A stretch of DNA of 8,140 nucleotides from Desulfobulbaceae bacterium UBA5123 (GCA_002415465.1 DHYT01000160.1:4855-12994); one strand, 5' to 3'. Counted from the first letter of the stretch, positions 1 through 6,415 are shown. Notes: generated by a model not told the origin, from the letters alone. A program made the numbers and translations.

Positions 1-29
1 CAGTTGCTCTACCCCTGAGCTACACCGGC
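1..29 (-). tRNA. tRNA gene, 5' part only (probably tRNA-Thr)
   Basis: Read on the minus strand, the segment starts GCCGGTG (5' acceptor strand), then TA at positions 8-9, a D stem GCTC/GAGC closing a loop AGGGGTA, then A26 and the beginning of the anticodon stem (ACTG). This is the canonical first 29 nt of a bacterial tRNA. The window edge removes the anticodon and everything 3' of it, so the identity cannot be read. The GCCGG acceptor start and the GAGCAACTG block resemble bacterial tRNA-Thr, which is an inference from recall. The base at position 30 is already leader. Confidence 0.85.
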
Positions 30-45
30 AGGTGTCTTGCAGTTG

Positions 46-65
46 GACTCGGCGTCAGCCAAGCC
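46..65 (-). other. Hairpin in the tRNA leader
   Basis: In the minus-strand transcript the arms GGCTTGGC (65-58) and GCCGAGTC (53-46) form an 8-bp stem, including two G-U pairs, around a TGAC tetraloop. It ends 16 nt before the mature tRNA 5' end. No T-run follows, so it is not an intrinsic terminator. It could be a structure in the precursor leader that affects processing, or be incidental in GC-rich DNA. The stem was found by eye. Confidence 0.35.
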
Positions 66-147
66 GGGTGACGCGTAATTCGCCTCATCCTGGTCTGCTG
101 ACGTTACTTGGCGTGTATCGTTGCGCCATGCGATTTTACGACTAATG

Positions 148-176
148 CTACTATCAATTTTATGCGCAAGTGTCAA
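148..176 (-). promoter_or_regulatory. Putative sigma70-type promoter for the tRNA
   Basis: On the minus strand a perfect -35 box TTGACA lies at 176-171. The -10 box is weak: TAGTAG at 153-148 with a 17-bp spacer, or GATAGT at 155-150 with a 15-bp spacer. Transcription would start near 140 and give a leader of about 110 nt before the tRNA. It lies 32 bp past the stop of the ThiI-like gene on the same strand. No intrinsic terminator is visible in between, so read-through from that operon is an alternative source of tRNA transcripts. Confidence 0.35.
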
Positions 177-207
177 GGGGTGTTGTGTCGGCAAGGCTTG
201 TCGCTGT

Positions 208-1242
208 TCACCGTTGCAAGGATCTGCTTCGTTCCTCGGAAAGCGGTTCCGTGGTGATCTTTTCCATCGGCGTTTCGTCATCAAGGCAACGTCGGTCCGG
301 GAAGATATTGACGGTGCCGGCCGTGGGGCCTGCGGGGCTCTTTCTGGCGTAACGGATGACAATGGCGGCGGCGATTTTCTTGGTTTCCGGGTGCGAGCCA
401 CGGCGCAACAGGGCGGTGGGGCCGGGGCGATCATCCATTTGCAGGAGGATGTCGCCGTCGCCGGCCAGGGCGGCGATCCGCGGATTCTCTTTCTCGTCGC
501 GGCCAAGCGCCAGCCAGCCGCCGTTGGGCAGCATGAACTGTCGCCCCGCCTGCAGCATGAGCAGATCTGGAATCCGCACCTCCTGTTCCTCGGCGTAGTA
601 GCGGGCGATCTGCTTGCTTTTGATGGGGTCGGTGAGGACACAGCCGCCGGCGGGCGCTGGATAGTCGCTGATCCCGAATTGCGCGGCGAGCGCGATCTGC
701 CCATGGCGACCGCGGCCGTAAAGGTCATGGAGTCTGTCGCGGTCGACCAGGCCCTGCTCCTCGGCGATGGTTGGCGGTTGTTTCTTGGCGCAGAGGGGGC
801 GCAGGAGTATCCCGTCGCAGCCGCTGTCCCGTTCGATGAGCCGCAAGGTGTCTCGCCGTTGCGACATGGGGCGCTGTCCGATCACCTCGCCCGAGATCAA
901 CAGCTGCGCGTTCACTTCGGGCATCATTTTTCTTGCCTCGGTGAAGAGCAGGATCTTGCAGTCGATGCAGGGGTTGAAATTCTTGCCGTAGCCGTGCGGC
1001 GGGTTGCGGAGCATCTCGATGTACGGCCGGCTGACGTCGCGCAGGCAGAGATCGATGCCGTATTTGGCGTGGATCTCGGTGGCGTATTCCTGTTCGCGGG
1101 CCAGCAGGTCGTAGCCGAAAAAGGGGGTGACGAACTTGACCGCCTTCACCCGGATTCCTTGCTCCATCATCACCCGGCAGGAGACGATGCTGTCGAGGCC
1201 GCCGGAAAAAAGGGCCAGCGCGGTGGTTGGTGGGGATGTCAT
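208..1242 (-). CDS. ThiI-like (AANH/PP-loop) tRNA sulfurtransferase with NFACT-R-like C-terminal domain
   Basis: A 344-residue cytoplasmic protein, probably an ATP-dependent tRNA thiolation enzyme: adenylation of a tRNA uridine followed by sulfur transfer. Seen: a PP-loop SGGLDS at residues 13-18 after a hydrophobic strand (ALALF), a CxxC in NPCIDCK (C92, C95), GEVIGQRPMSQ around 118-128 as in the ThiI/MnmA AANH fold, and PAGGCVLTDP with C201. Residues about 225-300 (FMLPNGGWLALGRDEKEN) resemble the RNA-binding NFACT-R domain often attached to this family. The last ~40 residues are polar and look disordered. It lacks the THUMP domain and rhodanese tail of enteric ThiI. Start: the ATG at 1242 overlaps the recN stop as ATGA, implying translational coupling, and there is only a weak upstream SD-like AGG. 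The reading frame is open further upstream to 1581, but that part lies inside recN and does not resemble this family. The exact nucleotide modified (s4U8 or s2U34) and the sulfur donor cannot be told from sequence. Confidence 0.8.
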   Translation of the reverse strand: MTSPPTTALALFSGGLDSIVSCRVMMEQGIRVKAVKFVTPFFGYDLLAREQEYATEIHAKYGIDLCLRDVSRPYIEMLRNPPHGYGKNFNPCIDCKILLFTEARKMMPEVNAQLLISGEVIGQRPMSQRRDTLRLIERDSGCDGILLRPLCAKKQPPTIAEEQGLVDRDRLHDLYGRGRHGQIALAAQFGISDYPAPAGGCVLTDPIKSKQIARYYAEEQEVRIPDLLMLQAGRQFMLPNGGWLALGRDEKENPRIAALAGDGDILLQMDDRPGPTALLRRGSHPETKKIAAAIVIRYARKSPAGPTAGTVNIFPDRRCLDDETPMEKITTEPLSEERSRSLQR

Positions 1243-2915
1243 TTCTGTTGGCCTGCGTTGAGCATTTCCCTGGCGTAGGCCAGGGTGTTTTCGGTAACCG
1301 AGTCGCCCGCGAGCATTCTTGCCAGTTCGTCGACCCGCTGCGGCTCCGCAAGGAGGGTGATGGCGGTGCGGGTGCGGCTGTCGGCCACCGCTTTGCAGAC
1401 GGTAAAATGCTGTTGTGCGACCGCGGCGATGGGTGGCATGTGGGTGATGCAGATAACCTGATGGTGGCGGCCGAGTTCCTTGATCTTGCGCGCCACGGCC
1501 TCGGCCGCCTTGCCGGAGATGCCGGCGTCCACCTCGTCGAAGATGACGGTTTCCACGTGATCGTTTTTTGCCAGCAAGCATTTGAGCGCCAGCATCAGGC
1601 GGGATAATTCGCCGCCCGAGGCGATCTGGGCGAGTGGCTTGGGCGGTTCGCCGGGGTTGGCCGAGAACATGAACTCCGGCCGGTCACAGCCGGTGGCGTT
1701 GATGTCGCCGAGGTCGATTGATTCGGGATTGGTGAACTGTATGGAGAGATTTGCCTGCTCGAAACTCAGCGAGCGCAGTTCCTCGCCGATGGATTTTTCA
1801 AGGCTAGCGGCCACGGTTCGGCGGGTGGCCGAGAGTTTGGCGGCATGGTCAAGCAGTTCCTTGCCGGCATTGTTGCTGTCGCGCGCCAGTTCGACCAGCT
1901 GTTCGTCAAGGTTGTCCATCTCGGCCAACTCCTTTCTGGAGCGCTCGCCGAAGGCAATCACCTCGGCCACGGTTTCGCCGTATTTTCGTTTGAGTTGTTG
2001 CAGCAGATCGATGCGGGCGGTAACCGCCTCCAGTCTCGCCGGGTCGATGGTGACGCCATCGAGGTAGCGGTGCAGTTCGGATGCCTTGTCGGCGAGTTCA
2101 TAGGCATGGCCGGCGATGGCCTCGGCAAGCGCGTTGATGCTTGGGTCGCGGGCGGCCATCTTCTCCATGTTTTGCCGAAGAACCCCCATGGCGTCGGTGA
2201 TTGTTTCGGCCAGAAGCTGCCGGCTCTCCTGGCCGAGGCTGATCAGGGTGTCTGCTGCCTTGAGGCGCTCCTTCTCGATCCGCAGGGTTTCTTCCTCGTC
2301 GGCTTGCAGACCGGCTTCTTCGATCTCGCGACACTGGTAGGTGAGGAAATCCCGCCGTTGTTCCTTGCCCTGCTCCTGGGCGCGCAGGGCTTCGTATTCC
2401 TTTGTCAGCGCGGTCCAGCGGTTGTGCAGGTCGGCTAGGTGTTGCCGCTGGGGCCAGAGGTTGCCGACCGTGTCGAGGACATCCAGGTGGCGGCGTGCGG
2501 CAAGGAGCTGTTGGTGGTCATGCTGGCTTGCAACGCTGAGCAGGTTTTCCGTGATTTCGGCCGCGACCTTGGCGGTGGCGAGGCTGCCGTTGATGTAAAA
2601 ACGGTTTTTGCCGTTTTGGGCAAGCGAGCGCTTGATAACGAGGTCCCCGTCGCAGTCGAAGCCCATCTCCCGGATCATGTTCGGCAGTTCGCCGCGTTGA
2701 TCGCTGATTTCAAAAAGGGCCTCTATCTCGGCGGACTCGGTTCCGGATCTGATCCAGGAGGATGATGCCTTGCCGCCGGAAAGCAGGTGGATGGCCTGGA
2801 GAATGATCGATTTCCCAGCCCCGGTTTCACCGGTGAGGACGGTAAGGGCGTCGCCGAGTTCGATGTGCAGCGACTCGATCAGGGCAAGATTTTGAATGCG
2901 TAATTCTTTGAGCAT
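1239..2915 (-). CDS. recN: DNA repair protein RecN (SMC-like ATPase)
   Basis: A 558-residue protein of the usual RecN length. RecN is a cytoplasmic SMC-family ATPase that binds DNA ends and helps RecA-dependent double-strand break repair. Seen: the typical N-terminus MLKELRIQNLALIESL, Walker A GETGAGKS (29-36), a long heptad-like alpha-helical middle (about 150-385) for the shortened coiled coil, the ABC signature SGGELSR (433-439), Walker B VIFDE (457-461) with the D-loop DAGISG, and the switch histidine in ITHMP (H492). All ATPase residues look intact. The start is fixed: an in-frame TGA lies within the promoter -35 region and no other start codon follows it. No Shine-Dalgarno sequence precedes the ATG. 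The gene is first in a unit with the ThiI-like gene, overlapping it by 4 bp. recN is SOS-regulated in many bacteria, but I see no classical LexA box (CTGT-N8-ACAG) here. Confidence 0.97.
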   Translation of the reverse strand: MLKELRIQNLALIESLHIELGDALTVLTGETGAGKSIILQAIHLLSGGKASSSWIRSGTESAEIEALFEISDQRGELPNMIREMGFDCDGDLVIKRSLAQNGKNRFYINGSLATAKVAAEITENLLSVASQHDHQQLLAARRHLDVLDTVGNLWPQRQHLADLHNRWTALTKEYEALRAQEQGKEQRRDFLTYQCREIEEAGLQADEEETLRIEKERLKAADTLISLGQESRQLLAETITDAMGVLRQNMEKMAARDPSINALAEAIAGHAYELADKASELHRYLDGVTIDPARLEAVTARIDLLQQLKRKYGETVAEVIAFGERSRKELAEMDNLDEQLVELARDSNNAGKELLDHAAKLSATRRTVAASLEKSIGEELRSLSFEQANLSIQFTNPESIDLGDINATGCDRPEFMFSANPGEPPKPLAQIASGGELSRLMLALKCLLAKNDHVETVIFDEVDAGISGKAAEAVARKIKELGRHHQVICITHMPPIAAVAQQHFTVCKAVADSRTRTAITLLAEPQRVDELARMLAGDSVTENTLAYAREMLNAGQQK

Positions 2916-2921
2916 GGCACA

Positions 2922-2949
2922 TCTATACCGTATCCATGAAAGATTTCAA
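2922..2949 (-). promoter_or_regulatory. Putative recN promoter, giving a leaderless start
   Basis: On the minus strand: -35 TTGAAA (2949-2944, 5 of 6 to consensus), a 16-bp spacer, and -10 TATAGA (2927-2922, 4 of 6). Six bases (TGTGCC) separate the -10 box from the ATG, so the standard +1 falls on the A of the recN start codon. The absence of any SD sequence before that ATG agrees with leaderless translation. A weaker unrecognised promoter further upstream is the alternative. Confidence 0.5.
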
Positions 2950-2984
2950 GATGTCTCGATACGATTCCCTCCTGATTCATGGAT
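2932..2984. repeat. 9-bp perfect inverted repeat across the recN upstream region
   Basis: ATCCATGAA (2932-2940) is repeated as its exact reverse complement TTCATGGAT (2976-2984), with 35 bp between the arms. The left arm sits in the spacer between the -35 and -10 boxes of the putative recN promoter. The arm centres are 44 bp apart, close to four helical turns, which could suit two bound protein units. It does not match a LexA box I recognise. A chance repeat in 200 bp of intergenic DNA is possible. Confidence 0.4.
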
Positions 2985-3038
2985 TTAGGATGGAGTCGAG
3001 CGGCTTGTCAGGTAATCTGGGCAGCAAAGGGCAGTTGA

Positions 3039-3047
3039 TGGTATAAT
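3039..3047 (+). promoter_or_regulatory. Extended -10 promoter for the M48 protease gene
   Basis: TGGTATAAT matches the extended -10 pattern TGn-TATAAT exactly. No good -35 box lies at 16-18 bp upstream; TTGTCA at 3005-3010 is too far away. Extended -10 promoters often work without a strong -35. Transcription would start near 3054 and give a 5' leader of about 65 nt before the ATG at 3119. Confidence 0.5.
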
Positions 3048-3118
3048 GGCTGGAATTTGTTAAGGGGCTGCCGGCGTGCAAATATGTCGGGCGGGCCAAA
3101 TTATTTTCTTGGAGTGCT

Positions 3119-4546
3119 ATGTTTCATTTGAGCAGAAGGTGGCAGAAGCCCATCCTCGCGGCGGTTTGCGGATGGTTTGTTTTTTTCACGGCTGTCTGGC
3201 CGGTGGGGACGGTCGCGGCTTTTTCGGTGGGCGAGGAAAAGGAGGTCGGCGAACAGCTGCTCGCCATCGTCCGCAAGGAGTTCAAGGTGATCGATGCCCC
3301 CGACGTGGTTCAGTATGTCAACCGAGTCGGCGGCGACATCTTGCGGGCGGCCGGGCCACAGTTTTTTAATTATCATTTTTTTGTGATCAAAAACAAGGAG
3401 TTCAATGCCTTTGCGGCCCCTTCCGGGATGATCTTTATCCATTCCGGCCTGATCAAGACCATGGCCACCGAGGGGGAATTGATGAGTGTCGTCGCCCACG
3501 AGGTCGGGCATGCCGCCAGTCGTCATATTGCCGACCGGATAGAGAAATCCACAAAGGTCAATGCCGGGACCGCCGCCATGGCCCTGGCCGGCATTCTTCT
3601 CGGAGCCGGGCCGGTATCCGAGGCGGTGGTTGTGGGATCGCTGGCCGCCGGCACCACCATGAATCTCAAGTTCAGCCGCCAGGACGAGGAAGAGGCTGAT
3701 CGCCTGGCCTATAAGTATATGCGGGAACTCGATCGGAACCCGACCTCCATGGTGAGCATGCTACAGAAAATGTACCGGATTGACCGTTACCGGCAAGGCC
3801 AGGTGCCTGCGTATCTGCTCACCCATCCGCAACCTGCCCTGCGGATGGGGTATGTGCAGAACCTGTTGCAGATGGATGGCGCCGTCACATACCCATCCGA
3901 GGATCAGTTTGCCTTCCGGCGCATCAAATGCCGGATCCTTGCCATGAGTGAAGAGCCATCCGCGTTGTTGCCGGTGTATCTGCGCGAGGCGGATGACCCT
4001 GAACTCGATGCCGACCGGCGGGCGATGGCGTGGTATGGCGTATCCCTGGCGCAACTCGCCAATGCCGATTTTACCGGCGCGCTCGCCTCGCTAGCGAAGG
4101 TGATTGCCCATTACCCCGCCCAGCATATCTTGCAGACCGATCTCGGCAATATCCATTTTGAGGCGGGACATTACGAAAAGGCCCTGGAGATCTTCCAGAA
4201 AACCTTTGCGGTTGCGCCCAACTGTCTGCACACCAAGTATTATCTGGCCCGTTCGCTGCGCCAGGCCGGGCGTTTGCCGGAAGCCGCGCGCCTGTATGAC
4301 GAACTGCTCGTCGTGATGCCCGATAACGTCGATCTGCATTTGCAGTTGGGGCGGATCAAGGCCGAGATGGGTGAAATGGCCTCCGGCTATTACCATCTCG
4401 GCGCCTATCATTGGTATGACGGCAACGTGGAGATGGCCAAGCGCCACTTGCGGCAGGCCGTCGAACTGGCCAAGAAGGACAGCGAGGAGAAGAGGGCCGC
4501 CGACGAGCTGCTGGCCACCATCGACAGGGTGGAAAAAAAGAAGTAA
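3119..4546 (+). CDS. Exported M48-family metalloprotease with TPR repeats (BepA/YfgC-like)
   Basis: A 475-residue protein. BepA-type proteins are periplasmic zinc proteases/chaperones that help assemble or degrade outer-membrane proteins such as LptD; the same role here is inferred. Seen: a signal peptide (RR at 6-7, hydrophobic core 12-33, likely cleavage after VAA at 34, no lipobox); zinc motif HEVGH (H127, E128, H131); third ligand region SRQDEEEADR with E190 as likely ligand; and THPQPALR at 235-242, matching the BepA THP motif whose His (H236 here) can cap the zinc. A hydrophobic Ala/Gly-rich stretch at about 149-181 corresponds to the helix pair over the active site. From about 300 to 455 there are TPR-like helix pairs (for example ILQTDLGNIHFEAGHYEKAL), as in the C-terminal half of BepA. 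Length matches E. coli BepA closely. GGAG at 3111-3114, 4 nt before the ATG, supports the start. It is divergent from recN and stands alone. Confidence 0.9.
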   Translation: MFHLSRRWQKPILAAVCGWFVFFTAVWPVGTVAAFSVGEEKEVGEQLLAIVRKEFKVIDAPDVVQYVNRVGGDILRAAGPQFFNYHFFVIKNKEFNAFAAPSGMIFIHSGLIKTMATEGELMSVVAHEVGHAASRHIADRIEKSTKVNAGTAAMALAGILLGAGPVSEAVVVGSLAAGTTMNLKFSRQDEEEADRLAYKYMRELDRNPTSMVSMLQKMYRIDRYRQGQVPAYLLTHPQPALRMGYVQNLLQMDGAVTYPSEDQFAFRRIKCRILAMSEEPSALLPVYLREADDPELDADRRAMAWYGVSLAQLANADFTGALASLAKVIAHYPAQHILQTDLGNIHFEAGHYEKALEIFQKTFAVAPNCLHTKYYLARSLRQAGRLPEAARLYDELLVVMPDNVDLHLQLGRIKAEMGEMASGYYHLGAYHWYDGNVEMAKRHLRQAVELAKKDSEEKRAADELLATIDRVEKKK

Positions 4547-4593
4547 GAGCGTGGGGTGTCTGCGCCGAGAGATGGCGTGCGGGGGTGTAAGGA

Positions 4594-6168
4594 TTACTTC
4601 TTGGTGCGGATCTTGCGCAGGGCCATGACCGCGAAGTCGCGGAACAGGCGGGTGGCCTTGATCCTGCTTTCATCGAGTTTGGGGCGGCCGGCTTTGCGGT
4701 CGAGGTATAAAAGCCCGATGGGCTTCTTGTCGAGACAGATGGGGAAGAGGTAGACGGTTCTTCCCTTGACGAGATAGCGCAGGTCGTCGGGGAAGGCGCC
4801 GCTGGCGTTGGCCGGAATGGCCATGTCCTTCCCCTGTTTGAGGGCGCGGGGGATGGCGTAGTCCGGATTGGCCAGATCGTGCTTGAAGCTGGTGACGCCG
4901 TTGGGGTCGATGTCGCCGAGGCCAAAGCGCCCCACCAGGGAGATGCTGGTCGGCTGGATGCTGACAATGGCGAGGATGATGCGGTCGAAGCCGATGCCGC
5001 GGTACAATCCTTCCAGCAGGTTGGCGTAAAAATCGTTGAGGTCGAACGGCCCCATCAGCGTTTCGGTGATGTCGCGGATAAAGTCATTGATGGATTTGTC
5101 GGTGCTGATCGGCAGCTCGTTGAGTTCCTCCGCCTCTTCCTGCTCGATTCCTTTCCCCACCTTCTTGCCCGCAGAAACCTCAACATGCAGGCCAGCCTCT
5201 TCTTTTTCCCTCTTCTTCTCTGCCCGCGCCATCTTTTCGGGATCTTTGATCAACTCGTCGAGTTTGCGGACCTTGCTGCGTATCTTCAGCTTTGAAAGGC
5301 CGAAACGCAAGGAGTCGGAGATGTCCTCCGAGGTGTCGATGCTGTGGTCGACCATCTCCACCGCTTCTTCGGCGTCGACGGAGAGCATCTCGCCGTATTT
5401 CTCAAGCAGCGGGCCGATATCGTGGCCGCTGCAGATGGTGTCTACCATCTGATTGGAAAAGCGGGCGAGGTTTTGCAGGATGCTGTCCGAGTCGCTCTTG
5501 CTCTTGGGTTCGGGAGGGTCCGGCTCCATGGCGAGGATCGCTTTTTCCGATAGATTCCAGAACCGCGCCACTTCCTGCCCGACCGTATACAGGGTGAGGC
5601 CGTCCAGGACCTCAATGGCCGCCTTGTCCTCATCCTGGCCGTTTTCAATGCGTGACTGGATGTCCCGGTACATGTCCGGCAGGTAAATGAGGACGATGAT
5701 CTTGCCGAGATGGTGGAGGAGGGTGCAGATGAAGGTCTCTTCCGGCAAAACCTTGAGATTTTTCTTAACCGCCAGGTCGCGGGCCTGGAGGGCGCTCAGG
5801 AAGGATCGGGTGAGGACCTTGCTGATTTCGTCCTTCTCGACGCCGGATTTGATGAAATCCTCGAAAAGCGCGATGGCGGTGGCAAGATCGCGCACCGCAT
5901 CAAAACCCAAAACCGTAACGGCGCGGGAAATGGAGTTGACCTGCTTGCCCAGGGCGTAATAGGCGGAGTTGACCACCTGCAGAACCTTGTTGGTGAGAGA
6001 ATAATCCTTGAGGATTACCTTGGAAAGGTCGTAAGCCGCGCTTCTGCTGCTGTGTGTCAACGAGATGAGTTCCTGCACGTTGCTGGACATCGCCGGCAAC
6101 TCACTCATGTTCATTTTTGCAAAGATTTCAGAAAGTTTCTCTGATGCGGCTTGCGGTTCTTGTGTCAT
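4594..6168 (-). CDS. HDOD domain signalling protein with C-terminal GAF-like domain
   Basis: A 524-residue cytoplasmic protein with no signal peptide or membrane segment. HDOD domains are HD-related output domains found in bacterial signal transduction; their activity is often unknown. Seen: an HDOD domain at about 23-220, with LPAM near its start, VVNSAYYALGKQVNSISRAV (65-84) and LGFDAVRDLATA. The HD doublet is replaced by HH in LLHHLGK (150-156), so phosphohydrolase activity is unlikely. A helical and strongly charged linker (about 290-355, with KKREKEEA) follows. A GAF-like domain at about 360-515 contains VYLFPICLDKKPIGLLYLD (472-490), the usual final strands of that fold. The protein probably senses a ligand or partner through GAF and passes the signal to or from HDOD. 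The ATG at 6168 has no good SD (TTGCCCT precedes it). No other ATG, GTG or TTG is available in frame upstream before a stop, but a downstream start at Met19 or Met21 is possible. Its 3' end converges on the M48 gene, 47 bp apart. Confidence 0.85.
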   Translation of the reverse strand: MTQEPQAASEKLSEIFAKMNMSELPAMSSNVQELISLTHSSRSAAYDLSKVILKDYSLTNKVLQVVNSAYYALGKQVNSISRAVTVLGFDAVRDLATAIALFEDFIKSGVEKDEISKVLTRSFLSALQARDLAVKKNLKVLPEETFICTLLHHLGKIIVLIYLPDMYRDIQSRIENGQDEDKAAIEVLDGLTLYTVGQEVARFWNLSEKAILAMEPDPPEPKSKSDSDSILQNLARFSNQMVDTICSGHDIGPLLEKYGEMLSVDAEEAVEMVDHSIDTSEDISDSLRFGLSKLKIRSKVRKLDELIKDPEKMARAEKKREKEEAGLHVEVSAGKKVGKGIEQEEAEELNELPISTDKSINDFIRDITETLMGPFDLNDFYANLLEGLYRGIGFDRIILAIVSIQPTSISLVGRFGLGDIDPNGVTSFKHDLANPDYAIPRALKQGKDMAIPANASGAFPDDLRYLVKGRTVYLFPICLDKKPIGLLYLDRKAGRPKLDESRIKATRLFRDFAVMALRKIRTKK

Positions 6169-6225
6169 AGGGCAATCGTGTGAAAGTTGGATATGCTTAT
6201 TTTCAGGTTTAATTATTGAAATAGT

Positions 6226-6260
6226 GGAACATATTTTACGTGATTTGTAAAAAATATTCC
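6226..6260. promoter_or_regulatory. AT-rich inverted repeat in the divergent promoter region
   Basis: GGAACATATTTTA (6226-6238) faces TAAAAAATATTCC (6248-6260), an imperfect 13-bp dyad with two mismatches and a 9-bp spacer. Pairing can extend outward by three more bases, one of them G-T. On the minus strand it contains TAAAAT (6238-6233), a possible -10 box for the HDOD gene, but with a poor -35. This location fits an operator serving the HDOD gene, the FHA gene or both. The whole stretch 6181-6310 is far more AT-rich than the flanking genes, as expected for promoter DNA. Confidence 0.35.
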
Positions 6261-6294
6261 ATTGTTAGAGGGTGTTTTTTCTTAATCGCTTCGA

Positions 6295-6300
6295 TAAAAT
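6295..6300 (+). promoter_or_regulatory. Possible -10 box upstream of the FHA/kinase genes
   Basis: TAAAAT (5 of 6 to TATAAT) lies within the AT-rich segment, about 127 bp before the FHA start codon. No convincing -35 box is found 16-18 bp upstream. TATGCT at 6300-6305 is an overlapping alternative. If used, transcription would start near 6307 and the leader would contain the stem-loop at 6316-6354. Confidence 0.25.
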
Positions 6301-6315
6301 ATGCTACTCTTTTCG

Positions 6316-6354
6316 AAAGTCGGAACCTTGTGTTGTGTTGTTAGGTTCGGCTTT
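6316..6354 (+). other. Stem-loop in the leader of the FHA/kinase genes
   Basis: The arms AAAGTCGGAACCT (6316-6328) and AGGTTCGGCTTT (6343-6354) pair over 12 bp with one bulged G and one G-U pair. The 14-nt loop is rich in TGTTG. It lies in the probable 5' UTR, about 70 nt before the FHA start. After the second arm comes GAATATTG rather than a T-run, so it is not a standard terminator. It could stabilise the mRNA, bind a protein, or act as a regulatory leader. No known riboswitch class is recognised. Confidence 0.4.
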
Positions 6355-6415
6355 GAATATTGTCAAGCCATCGGCGAGACCTCCGCGCCGCAGGTCGTTC
6401 CAAACAAGCGCTGAC

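Noticed and set aside
121..1278. Plus-strand open frame of 385 codons
   Set aside because: It is antisense to the ThiI-like gene and extends only into the end of recN. It matches no family I recognise and looks like a shadow frame in high-GC DNA.
1243..1581. Possible N-terminal extension of the ThiI-like protein by 113 residues
   Set aside because: It would lie entirely within recN in another frame, has a low-complexity Arg/Gly/His-rich composition typical of out-of-frame GC-rich DNA, and the PP-loop domain starts naturally at the ATG overlapping the recN stop.
2968..2973. AGGAGG on the minus strand upstream of recN
   Set aside because: No start codon lies 5-10 nt after it and it is about 50 nt before the recN ATG, so it cannot serve as the recN ribosome binding site. 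A 4-codon frame (ATG GAT ACG GTA TAG) starts too far away to use it.
2916..3118. Classical LexA box upstream of recN
   Set aside because: I looked for CTGT-N8-ACAG and found no match. CTGGGCAG near 3017-3024 is a short palindrome but does not fit the spacing.
4547..4593. Possible bidirectional terminator between the convergent M48 and HDOD genes
   Set aside because: The only stem (CGCC with GGCG, extended by G-T pairs) is short and has no T-run on either side.
6301..6414. Small plus-strand frame of 37 codons ending just before the FHA gene
   Set aside because: It has no ribosome binding site, its start abuts a possible -10 box so it would precede transcription start, and its sequence follows the leader stem-loop rather than a protein-like pattern.
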